A model generated the notes under the pieces. The model worked only from the letters and a program-made list of their open reading frames with translations. It ran no database searches and was not told the DNA's origin. Of a stretch of 64,000 nucleotides of DNA, positions 34,729 to 42,336 are shown piece after piece. Numbering within the stretch: the stretch's first letter is position 1; each line of letters begins with the position of its first letter. Made by a program: the position numbers and the translations under genes. The stretch comes from RHKX01 sp041393495 (GTDB lineage: Bacteria; Actinomycetota; Thermoleophilia; Solirubrobacterales; 70-9): the NCBI GenBank assembly GCA_041393495.1, contig JAWKKA010000012.1:53808-117807 (forward strand). The letters are read 5' to 3'.

Positions 34729-35918
34729 TCATCACGCACGACTTCGCCGAGACGTACGGAGGCGCCGAGCGGGTGACCCGGGAGATGGCGGAGGAGTTCC
34801 CGGATGCGCCGGTCTGGATGCTCCTCGGGAGGCCGGCGGTGGCGCGGCGGATGGCGATCGCCGACCGCTGGCACAGCGTGCTGCCGCCCCGGGCCCGGCT
34901 GCTGAGCGGCTACCGCTGGCTGACCCCGGCGCTGCCGAGGCTCGCCAGCCACGCACGCCTGCCGGAGGCCGACGTGCTGCTCAGCTCCAGCTACGCGTTC
35001 GCGCATCACTTCCACACCGCCAACCGGGCGCCGCACGTCTGCTACTGCCACAGCCCCCTGCGCTTCGCATGGTCGATGACGGCCGAGTACAAGCGGACCT
35101 GGGCAGGGGGTCGCCTCGCAGGCGCCGGCTTCGACCTGCTGGCCCGTCAGATGCGACGCGAGGATCGCCGCGCCGCCGAGCGGGTCGATCGCTTCCTCAC
35201 GCAGTCCCCGTACGTGGGCGAGCGGATCCGGGCCTGCTATCAGCGCGAGTCGACGCCGATCGGCGCGCCGATCGACTGCGACACGTTCAAGCCGTCCCCG
35301 GATCCCGATGCCGGCGATTTCTTCCTCCTCTGCGCGCGTCTGGTCGAGCCCTACAAGCAGGTGATGACGACGCTCGATGCATTCCGCCGCATCCCCGACG
35401 CGCGGCTCGTGATCGCCGGCGACGGTCCGGCGATGGGAGGCCTGCGCGCCGCCGCGCCGCCGAACGCGTCGTTTCTGGGACATCTCGACGACGATGATCT
35501 CGTGCCGCTGATGCAGGGATGCAGGGCCGTGGTGTTCCCGAGCAAGGATGACTTCGGACTGATCCCCCTGGAGGCCATGGCCTGCGGCCGTCCGGTGATC
35601 GCTTACGACGGCGGCGGTGCGCGGCACACGGTGGTGGCGAACGTGACCGGGCGCCTGTTCGCCGCGCAGACGCCCGAGGCGATCGCCGCCGAGGTGCGGG
35701 CCTTCGATCCCGGCGCCTACGATCCGGCCGTGATCCGCGCCCACGCGAAGAACTGGGACCGGCATCGGTTCAGGGCCCGCCTCCGCGAGGCCGTCGAGCG
35801 GGCCGCGGGCGGGCAGGCGACGGCAGCCGACCGCACGCCCGCCCACCGGCGCCCGGTCGGGGCCGGGGCGCTGCGAACGGGGCCGGCGGCCCGACCCGGG
35901 GGCTACGACGGGCCATGA
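34719..35918 (+). CDS. Family 4 glycosyltransferase
   Basis: A 399-residue GT-B transferase. RVVITHDFAETYGGAERVTR is the N-terminal signature and CYCHSPLRFAWSM is typical of a GT4 subgroup. LLCARLVEPYKQV and FPSKDDFGLIPLEAMACGRP form the donor region. GGAGGGGG lies 8 bases before ATG 34719, which overlaps the previous gene by 10 bases. The last 40 residues are Ala/Gly/Arg-rich. Confidence 0.86.
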   Translation: MRVVITHDFAETYGGAERVTREMAEEFPDAPVWMLLGRPAVARRMAIADRWHSVLPPRARLLSGYRWLTPALPRLASHARLPEADVLLSSSYAFAHHFHTANRAPHVCYCHSPLRFAWSMTAEYKRTWAGGRLAGAGFDLLARQMRREDRRAAERVDRFLTQSPYVGERIRACYQRESTPIGAPIDCDTFKPSPDPDAGDFFLLCARLVEPYKQVMTTLDAFRRIPDARLVIAGDGPAMGGLRAAAPPNASFLGHLDDDDLVPLMQGCRAVVFPSKDDFGLIPLEAMACGRPVIAYDGGGARHTVVANVTGRLFAAQTPEAIAAEVRAFDPGAYDPAVIRAHAKNWDRHRFRARLREAVERAAGGQATAADRTPAHRRPVGAGALRTGPAARPGGYDGP

Positions 35919-36799
35919 TCGTTCGCTCCGCCTACGAGCGGTTTCGCCGCACGCGGCTCAAGCACTGGGTGAGCAGGACCTTCTTCCAGCGTCCCGATCA
36001 CGGCGCGGCCCTGTGGACGCTGACGCCCCCGGACGATCGACCGAGCATCGACGTGCTGCGGCTGGGCGCCTGCGAGTGGCAGGAGATGAACGGCTGTCAC
36101 ACCGTGACCGCGCCGGCCGGGTACCCCCGCTACATGGCCGAGGAGCTGTCCCGGCACGGGGTCGGGTTCGGATTTCAGAACATCTTCGTCTGGAACCTGG
36201 AGGACTTCCCGAGCGAGCACACGCTCGTCAAGCGACGGCGACGCACCGGTGGCCGCCCGCCCGACGTGATCCTCCTTCAGGTCGGCGGCTGGGTCGCGAT
36301 GCGGCACGTCTTCGGGTTCGGCCACCGCATCGTCGCCCTCCGCGAGAACTTCAGCCGCTGGGTCGGACCGGCGATCTGGCCGATCCACTGGGTGATCGTC
36401 CAGCTGCTCCGTTGGTTCGGCCGCGGGATGCCGGAGCAGAGCACGCAACCGCTGGAGGAGTTCGTGCGGCTTCTGCGCACGCTGTGGCCGCAGAGCCGGA
36501 TCGTGATCATGCAGCCATGGCGTGACGGCCTCGAGGGGGCCTTCGACGAGGCGCGACTCGAGCGGGTGAGCGCAGCGCTTCGGGATGCCGCTGAGCGGCT
36601 CGGATGCGAGTGGCTTCCGGCGCCCGATTTCGGGCCCGGTCGCCGACTCCGCTGCTCCAACGGCTTCAACCTGAACGAGGCGGGTTCGCGCTTCGCGGGC
36701 GCCCGGTACGCCGACTGGCTGCTCGACCGCTGCATGCCGGCCGACCGGCGCCCGGGGCAGCCGCGATCCGGGGCAGCCGAGCCCGCCCGGGCCCGATGA
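35915..36799 (+). CDS. Uncharacterised protein, possibly SGNH-hydrolase-like
   Basis: A 294-residue protein without a signal peptide. DVLRLGACEWQEMNG, VILLQVGGWV, RIVIMQPWRDGLEGA and FNLNEAGSRFAGARYADWLL follow one another roughly like the blocks of SGNH/GDSL esterases. However, the expected Ser and the final Asp-x-x-His are not clearly present. The family assignment is therefore weak. It overlaps both neighbours by ATGA and is certainly part of the operon. It might modify or transfer the acyl group built by its neighbours. Confidence 0.55.
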   Translation: MIVRSAYERFRRTRLKHWVSRTFFQRPDHGAALWTLTPPDDRPSIDVLRLGACEWQEMNGCHTVTAPAGYPRYMAEELSRHGVGFGFQNIFVWNLEDFPSEHTLVKRRRRTGGRPPDVILLQVGGWVAMRHVFGFGHRIVALRENFSRWVGPAIWPIHWVIVQLLRWFGRGMPEQSTQPLEEFVRLLRTLWPQSRIVIMQPWRDGLEGAFDEARLERVSAALRDAAERLGCEWLPAPDFGPGRRLRCSNGFNLNEAGSRFAGARYADWLLDRCMPADRRPGQPRSGAAEPARAR

Positions 36800-37557
36800 C
36801 GGCCGCCCCGCAGCCACCTCCGAGGGGATGCGCGCTCGTCACGGGCGCCTCGCGAGGCATCGGCGCCGCGATCGCGCGCAGGTTGGCGGCGGACGGCTGG
36901 GCCGTTGGCATCAACTACCGGGTCGACCGGGAAGGCGCCGAGGCGGTCGTCGGGGCAGTGGGGGACGCGGGTGGCCACGCGATGGCGGTCGAGGCGGATG
37001 TCGTGGAGCCGGCGGCCGTCGATGCGGCGGTCAGCGCGCTCGAGGATGCCTTCGGTCCGGTCCTCATCCTCGTCAACAACGCCGGCACCGGGATCCCCGG
37101 CCTGCTCGCCGATTCGGACCTCGCCGACTGGCGTCGCGTGATCGACACGAACCTCACTGGGACCTACATAACGATGCGTCGAACCGCGATGCCGATGATC
37201 CGGGCGCGCTTCGGAAGGGTGGTGAACATCATCTCGGCGGCCGCATCGAGGGCGATACCGGGGCAGTCGAGCTACGCCGCGAGCAAGGCCGGCATCGAGA
37301 GCCTGACCCGCACCGCCGCGATCGAGGTCGCCCGCCGTGGCGTCACCGTGAACGCGGTCGCGCCCGGCTGGATCGACACGGGCCTGGCCCGCGACGCCGC
37401 GATCATGGACGTCGGGCGCATCCCGGCCCGGCGGATGGGCACGGCGGAGGAGGTCGCGCGGTGCGTCGCGTTCCTGGCCTCGGCTGATTCCGCGTACATC
37501 ACCGGCACCACCCTCCAGGTGGACGGCGGCGTTTCCGCATCGCTGGGAATCGGCTGA
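36796..37557 (+). CDS. 3-oxoacyl-ACP reductase-like SDR
   Basis: A 253-residue classical SDR. ALVTGASRGIGAAIARRLA binds the cofactor, LVNNAGTG and the SYAASKAG active site (Ser in NIISAAAS, Tyr, Lys) are intact, and VAPGWIDTGL and ITGTTLQVDGG end the domain. Length and sequence are FabG-like. It should reduce a 3-oxoacyl-ACP to the 3-hydroxy form with NADPH. It is the last gene of the operon begun by the FabD-like gene and is coupled by ATGA. No dehydratase or enoyl reductase is present, so the product may stay 3-hydroxylated. Confidence 0.82.
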   Translation: MTAAPQPPPRGCALVTGASRGIGAAIARRLAADGWAVGINYRVDREGAEAVVGAVGDAGGHAMAVEADVVEPAAVDAAVSALEDAFGPVLILVNNAGTGIPGLLADSDLADWRRVIDTNLTGTYITMRRTAMPMIRARFGRVVNIISAAASRAIPGQSSYAASKAGIESLTRTAAIEVARRGVTVNAVAPGWIDTGLARDAAIMDVGRIPARRMGTAEEVARCVAFLASADSAYITGTTLQVDGGVSASLGIG

Positions 37558-37618
37558 GCAGCCGGCGAATCCGATCCGCCGAACCGTCGCTCGGCAGATC
37601 GGATCCCGGTATGTTGGA

Positions 37619-37644
37619 GCCGAGGTGGAGGGCCGAGGTGGAGG
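37619..37644. repeat. 13-bp perfect tandem duplication with doubled ribosome site
   Basis: GCCGAGGTGGAGG occurs twice back to back (37619-37631 and 37632-37644). Both copies contain GGAGG; the second lies 9 bases before ATG 37654. A TATGTT at 37610-37615 may be a -10 box. Confidence 0.7.
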
Positions 37645-37653
37645 ACTGACCGC

Positions 37654-38793
37654 ATGACGCAGTCGAGGGTGTCCGGGATCATCGCCGCGGCAGCAGCTCT
37701 CGCCGTGCTGGCCTCCGCAGGCAGCGCCGAGGCGGCGGAGAACTGCACCAGGGACACCCCGGATCAGGGCCTGTTCTGCATCGATTACTCGCAGTCGCTC
37801 TCGACGACGGTGGCCGGGAAGCCGTTCGACGCCGACATCTCGATCCTCAACACCTCCCCCACCCTCGATTCGGATCGCGGCGTGTGGGCACGGAGCGCCG
37901 GGATCGAGCTGACGGGCGTGAACGAGCTCGCGCCCAGGGTCACGCCGTCGGCGCAGCTTCCGCGCGGCCTCGTCATCTCCGGCGGCGGACGGTGCACCGA
38001 TCCGCTCTTCGCGGACTGCGGAGCGGGACGGGGGATCGTCCGGGCGAAGGTCTCCGGCGTCCCCGGGCTCGACGGCCTCCGGGAAGGCACCTTCGGGATC
38101 TCCGAGATCCTCAACGTCGGCGGGACCGGCAGGTTCGGCGACCTCGCGCGCTGGCGGATCCGCTTCACCCTCTGCTTCCAGCGCGGGTCGGACCCGTGCT
38201 TTCCCTATCCGATCGCCGGCAGCGAGGATGTGAACATCTGGAGGCCACCGCATGGCTCCGTGCTACCGCTCGGCAACTCGTACACGTTCGACAACGGCTT
38301 CGGGGGCACCGGCACCGCGAACCTGACGTTCGAGGAGCTGTCACTGCATCTGGACGGGACCTCGAAGACGCTGACCGGGGGGAGGAGCTCACGGAGGCGC
38401 TACGCGATCATCCGGATGCCCCGGCGCTGCGGCAGGGGGACGGCGGGGTCGAGCGTCAACTCGTTCGACGGGCGAACGGTCTCGTTCTCGGATCCGATCA
38501 GGGTGACCGGATGCACGAGGACGAGCGTCCGCGCCCAGGGCCGCGGGCGGCGGCTGACCGTGACCGGCCGCGTAACGCCGCCGCCGCCCGGCGGGACCGT
38601 CAAGGTGAGAGTCCGGGCCAGGCGGGCGAGGAAGCACACGGTGGTCAGGACGTCGACGCTGACGCTCGATCAAGCCGGCCGGTTCAGCGGGTCCTACCCG
38701 CGGCCGCGTGGAGAGCGGTGCAAGGTCGAGGCCGCCTTCAGGGGCGACCCCGATCACGCCCGCAGCCACGGGAGCGACCGGTTCCGCTGCTGA
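37654..38793 (+). CDS. Secreted protein of unknown function with Ig-like C terminus
   Basis: A 379-residue protein with a signal peptide (IIAAAAALAVLASAGSAEA). The mature part has several Cys residues, probably disulfide-bonded (NCTRDTPDQGLFCIDY, RCTDPLFADCGAG, CFQRGSDPCFPY). The C-terminal 90 residues look like one Ig/Big-type domain (LTVTGRVTPPPPGGTVKVRV). I do not recognise the N-terminal domain. It probably acts at the cell surface. It is preceded by a duplicated GGAGG and stands as its own unit after the acyl/glycan operon. Confidence 0.65.
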   Translation: MTQSRVSGIIAAAAALAVLASAGSAEAAENCTRDTPDQGLFCIDYSQSLSTTVAGKPFDADISILNTSPTLDSDRGVWARSAGIELTGVNELAPRVTPSAQLPRGLVISGGGRCTDPLFADCGAGRGIVRAKVSGVPGLDGLREGTFGISEILNVGGTGRFGDLARWRIRFTLCFQRGSDPCFPYPIAGSEDVNIWRPPHGSVLPLGNSYTFDNGFGGTGTANLTFEELSLHLDGTSKTLTGGRSSRRRYAIIRMPRRCGRGTAGSSVNSFDGRTVSFSDPIRVTGCTRTSVRAQGRGRRLTVTGRVTPPPPGGTVKVRVRARRARKHTVVRTSTLTLDQAGRFSGSYPRPRGERCKVEAAFRGDPDHARSHGSDRFRC

Positions 38794-38954
38794 CGGCGGA
38801 ATCCGTCGACCCCGCTGCTCGCTGCTACGGATGTCCTGGGTAACCCGGCCGCCCCGGGTAATCTCCCCCACGCCATGCGTGGGTGAGATGACCCACCCCC
38901 CGGTCGTCGGTTCGCTAGCGTTGGCGGCGGCGACCGAGGAGAGGAGCTTCCGCC

Positions 38955-40196
38955 ATCAACGACGGCCCCGCAGAGCACCGTCCCGGCCCCGACGAGCCCT
39001 ACCCGAGCCGCGCCGAGGCGAGCGCGGCCTTCGCGAGCCACGTCAACCGGGGCAAGGTCCGGGCGCTGGAGGCGATCGGCGTCGACATCGTCATCGGCGA
39101 CCGGGAGGGCTCCCGTTTTCAGGACGCATACAGCGGCCGCTGGTACTGGAACTGCCACTGCAACGGCGGCGTCTTCAACCTCGGCCATCGCAACCCACGC
39201 GTCGTCGAGGCGGTCAAGCGGAGCCTCGACCGCCTCGACGTCGGCAACCACCACCTGATCAGCGGCCGGCGGGCGCTGCTCGCGGAGCAGCTTTCGGCGA
39301 GCACCGGCGACGCGCTGCCGTACGCCGTCTTCACGCCATCGGGGACCGAGTCGGTCGACCTGGCGTTGCGGCTCGCCCGCGCCCGGACCGGCCGGGTCGG
39401 GATCGTCGCGACCACCGGCGCCTACCACGGCCTCAGCGGCTTCGCGCTCGCCGCCAGCGACCCGCGCTGGTTCGACCCCTTCGGGCCGGTCCCGGCGGGA
39501 TTCGCGCACGTTCCCTACAACGATCCCGAGGCGATGGCGGCGGCGATCGGCCCCGATACCGCCGCCGTCATCCTCGAGTCGATCCCGGCGACGCTCGGCT
39601 TTCCCGCCCCCGCTCCCGGCTACCTGGAGGCGGTCGCGACCGCCGCCCGTGACGCCGGCGCGCTGCTCGTCCTCGACGAGGTCCAGACCGGCCTCGGCCG
39701 GACCGGCACCCGCTGGTACTACGAGCAGCAGGGCGTCGAGCCCGACATGCTGATCACCGGCAAGGGGCTCGGCGGCGGCATCTATCCGGTCAGCGCGGTG
39801 CTGCTGCGGCCCGAGCTCGAGGAGTTCTTCGATGCCAACCCGTTCGCGTACGTCTCCACCTTCGGCGGCGCCGAGATCGGCTGCGTCGCCGCCTCGGCGG
39901 TGATGGAGCAGGTCGCCGAGCCGGGCTTCCTCGAGCGCGTCGAGCGACTCGGGCGACGCTTCGAGGAGGCGTTCGCCGGGATGCCGTTCGCGCTGCGCCG
40001 CTACGGGCTGACGATGGGCCTCGCCTTCGACGACGAGCAGGGCGGGGTGCTGGCGGCCAAGCGCCTGATCGATGCCGGCGTGTTCGCGGTCTACGCCGAG
40101 CACGACCACTCCGTGACCCAGTTCAAGCCGCCGCTGATCATCGGCGAGGCGGAGGCCGACGAGATCGCGGCCGCGGTCCGCGTCGCCATCGCATGA
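38955..40196 (+). CDS. Class III aminotransferase, apparent AUC start
   Basis: A 413-residue PLP-dependent aminotransferase of the acetylornithine/GABA type. Visible motifs are YWNCHCNGGVFNLGHRNPRVV, FTPSGTESVDLALRLARART, LVLDEVQTGLGRTG and the PLP-binding Lys270 in MLITGKGLGGGIYP. The frame is open only from 38919 (after a TAG), and no ATG, GTG, TTG or CTG occurs before well inside the conserved domain. AGGAGAGGAG at 37-46 of the 38900s lies 8 bases before ATC 38955, exactly where a start should be. The start is therefore AUC, or the ATG has been lost by mutation or sequencing error. The stop overlaps the next gene (ATGA). Confidence 0.8.
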   Translation: MNDGPAEHRPGPDEPYPSRAEASAAFASHVNRGKVRALEAIGVDIVIGDREGSRFQDAYSGRWYWNCHCNGGVFNLGHRNPRVVEAVKRSLDRLDVGNHHLISGRRALLAEQLSASTGDALPYAVFTPSGTESVDLALRLARARTGRVGIVATTGAYHGLSGFALAASDPRWFDPFGPVPAGFAHVPYNDPEAMAAAIGPDTAAVILESIPATLGFPAPAPGYLEAVATAARDAGALLVLDEVQTGLGRTGTRWYYEQQGVEPDMLITGKGLGGGIYPVSAVLLRPELEEFFDANPFAYVSTFGGAEIGCVAASAVMEQVAEPGFLERVERLGRRFEEAFAGMPFALRRYGLTMGLAFDDEQGGVLAAKRLIDAGVFAVYAEHDHSVTQFKPPLIIGEAEADEIAAAVRVAIA

Positions 40197-41083
40197 GCGA
40201 CGGCCCGGCGCTCGTCGAAGCCGACCTGCAGACGCTCGACGCCCTCGTCGACGAGGCGCTCGCCGCCGGCCGCGAAGGGGAGCTGCCGGTGCTCGGATAC
40301 GGCGAGATCTCGCTCGTCCTCGGCTGGCCCGCGACCGACCCGCTGTTCGCCTGCAAGCGGATGCCGGCGTTCCGCTCCCGCGCCGCCTTCGAGTCCTACC
40401 GGCGCACGATCGACGACTACGTCGGGGAACTGACGGCGGCCGGGATCGCGGTCGTAGCGACCGAGATGCGCGGCGTCGAGCGAGCGGACGGGAGCGTCGT
40501 CGGCTACGTCGTCCAGCCGGTCCTGCCGGCCGCGACCCTGGCGCCCGCGATCCTCCGGATCAGCGACCCGGCCGCCGGCCACCCGCTGGTCGCCGCGGTC
40601 GTCGACGCCGCCGCCGCGACGGTCTCGCCCCGCCTCGGCCTCGACGCCCAGCTCGCGAACTGGACCTGGGACGGCGGGCTCACCTACATCGATGTCTCGA
40701 CGCCGATGCTCTGGGATGCCGGCGGCAGCTCGCTCCTCGACCTCGACCCGCTCGCCCAGGCCTATCCCGCCGCGCTGAGGCCGCCGCTGCGCCGCTTCGT
40801 CGCGCCGCGGATCCTCGACGGCTACCGGGACCTCCGCGGCGTCTACATGGACCTGACCGGCAACCTGCTCAAGGAGCGGCTCGAGCCCTGGCTGCCCGCC
40901 TTCCTGGCCGCTGCCAACCGCCACCTCGGCGACCCCCTCAGCGAGCGCGAGGTCCACCGCTACTACCGCTCCGACGCCCGCCTCTGGGCGCTGCTGCTGA
41001 AGCTGCGCCGGCTCGACCGCGCCTGGCGGCTGCGCACCGGTCGCACCTACCCGTTCCTGCTGCCGGGCCCGATCGAGCGCTGA
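40193..41083 (+). CDS. Kinase-like protein of unknown substrate
   Basis: A 296-residue protein. GYGEISLVLGWP followed by FACKRMP looks like a nucleotide loop and the Lys of a protein-kinase-like fold. TYIDVSTPMLW could contain the metal-binding Asp. A classical HxD catalytic loop is not obvious, but DAQLANWTWDGG may fill that place. It resembles actinobacterial proteins of the DUF6206 type, with kinase-like fold inferred. It is translationally coupled to the aminotransferase, so the two probably act on one small amine or amino alcohol. Confidence 0.55.
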   Translation: MSDGPALVEADLQTLDALVDEALAAGREGELPVLGYGEISLVLGWPATDPLFACKRMPAFRSRAAFESYRRTIDDYVGELTAAGIAVVATEMRGVERADGSVVGYVVQPVLPAATLAPAILRISDPAAGHPLVAAVVDAAAATVSPRLGLDAQLANWTWDGGLTYIDVSTPMLWDAGGSSLLDLDPLAQAYPAALRPPLRRFVAPRILDGYRDLRGVYMDLTGNLLKERLEPWLPAFLAAANRHLGDPLSEREVHRYYRSDARLWALLLKLRRLDRAWRLRTGRTYPFLLPGPIER

Positions 41084-41352
41084 GCCCCGGCGGTGCCGAT
41101 CCGACGACGCGACCGCGTCCGCCGAGCCGGTCGGCCCGGCGTGCTCGCCGGGCCCTTCAGCGGCGGTCGAGGAGCGTGCAGACGGCCGCGCCGCAGGACT
41201 CCACCCCGGCGACGGCCGGCTCGTGCCACCCCCGGGGCACCGTTCGCGAGCCGGCCGGCCAGCCGGTCGAACCCCGTCTGAGATCTCCCGTAATCCGTCC
41301 CGTAGGCACTACTGACATCTCCCCGATCACGCTGTGCGAAAGTCACGCCCGT
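41084..41352 (+). other. Intergenic region upstream of nirK
   Basis: 269 bases without a convincing gene. The last 75 bases are less GC-rich and should hold the promoter of the nirK-narK-narGHJI operon. GTG-N7-CAC at 41334-41346 is a small dyad seven bases before the ATG. I see no good -35/-10 pair and no clear FNR-type TTGAT-N4-ATCAA site. Confidence 0.4.
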
Positions 41353-42261
41353 ATGAATCAGGACCCCCGCGCCACCGCCCGCAGACCCACCGCGCGAGCC
41401 GCCATGGCGGCCCTGCTCGCGGTCACGGCGCTGGCGCTGGTCGGCGCCGGACCGGCGACGGCCGACGTCGTCGAGGTGAACCTGGTCGCCAAGCCCGCGA
41501 AGGTGACGATCGCCCCGAAGGTCAAGATGCGGGCCTGGACGTTCAACGGCAAGGTCCCCGCCCCGGTGATCCGCGCGACCGAGGGGGACACGATCGAGGT
41601 GACGCTGCGCAACTCGGAGAAGATGGCCCACTCGGTCGACTTCCACGCGGCCGAGATCTCGCCCCAGGTCGGCTTCAAGGACGTGCTCCCGGGCAAGACG
41701 CACGAGTTCTCGTTCGTCGCCCGCCGCCCCGGCGTGTTCCTCTACCACTGCGGAACGAGCCCGGTGCTCCAGCACATCGGGATGGGGATGTACGGCGCGA
41801 TCATCATCGATCCGGCCTCGGGCCGGCCGCCGGCGAAGGAGAAGGTCCTCGTTCAGAGCGAGTTCTACGGGCCGGTCCGGGACCGCATGATCAAGCCCAG
41901 CTACAAGGCGATGCAGACCAAGGACCCGACCTATACGGCCTTCAACGGCCGCGCCTACCGCTACCGCGACAACCCGATCAACGTCGAGGTCGGCCAGCCC
42001 CTGCGGCTCTACGTGGTCGCCGCGGGGCCGACGCTCGGCAGCGACTTCCACGTCGTCGGCGACATCTTCGACACCGTCCAGCCCGACGGCAACCCGTTCA
42101 ACGTGATGCACGGCGTCTCGACGTACGGGGTCCCGGCGGGCGGCGGCGCGATGTTCGAGCTGACCCTCGACGAAGCGGGCTCCTACCCGTTCGTGACGCA
42201 CTCGTTCCGGTGGGCGGACGCCGGCGCGCTCGGGCTGCTGCAGGCCAGCGGGCCCGAGTAG
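41353..42261 (+). CDS. nirK: Copper-containing nitrite reductase
   Basis: A 302-residue two-domain cupredoxin protein with a signal peptide (MAALLAVTALALVGAGPATA). All key residues of NirK are visible. Type 1 copper ligands are His93, Cys133, His141 and Met146 (AHSVDFH; FLYHCGTSPVLQHIGMGM). Type 2 ligands are His98, His132 and His283 (PFVTHSF). The catalytic pair is Asp96 and His233 (SDFHVVGD). It reduces nitrite to NO outside the membrane. It is somewhat shorter than proteobacterial NirK. It is the first gene of an operon with the nitrate transporter and nitrate reductase genes. ATG 41353 is preceded by no obvious Shine-Dalgarno sequence. Confidence 0.87.
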   Translation: MNQDPRATARRPTARAAMAALLAVTALALVGAGPATADVVEVNLVAKPAKVTIAPKVKMRAWTFNGKVPAPVIRATEGDTIEVTLRNSEKMAHSVDFHAAEISPQVGFKDVLPGKTHEFSFVARRPGVFLYHCGTSPVLQHIGMGMYGAIIIDPASGRPPAKEKVLVQSEFYGPVRDRMIKPSYKAMQTKDPTYTAFNGRAYRYRDNPINVEVGQPLRLYVVAAGPTLGSDFHVVGDIFDTVQPDGNPFNVMHGVSTYGVPAGGGAMFELTLDEAGSYPFVTHSFRWADAGALGLLQASGPE

Positions 42262-42299
42262 GTAGCGGCGGGCGACGAGCGAACGAGACGGAAGAGCCG

Positions 42300-42335
42300 A
42301 TGACCGACACCGCAGCAGATCGAGATGGAGACTGA
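42300..42335 (+). CDS. Possible 11-codon leader ORF before narK
   Basis: ATG 42300 opens an 11-residue frame (MTDTAADRDGD) ending in TGA one base before narK ATG 42337. GGAAGAG lies 4 bases upstream of its ATG. It may exist to couple translation into narK, or may be chance; the peptide itself shows no attenuation-type codon run. Confidence 0.3.
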   Translation: MTDTAADRDGD

Positions 42336-42336
42336 G

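Noticed and set aside
38888..38955. Frameshifted upstream ATG (38888) as the aminotransferase start
   Set aside because: The frame from this ATG gives no family-like N terminus, and the strong Shine-Dalgarno sits 8 bases before ATC 38955 rather than before 38888.
41334..41346. CRP/FNR site before nirK
   Set aside because: Only GTG-N7-CAC is symmetric. It fits neither TGTGA-N6-TCACA nor TTGAT-N4-ATCAA.
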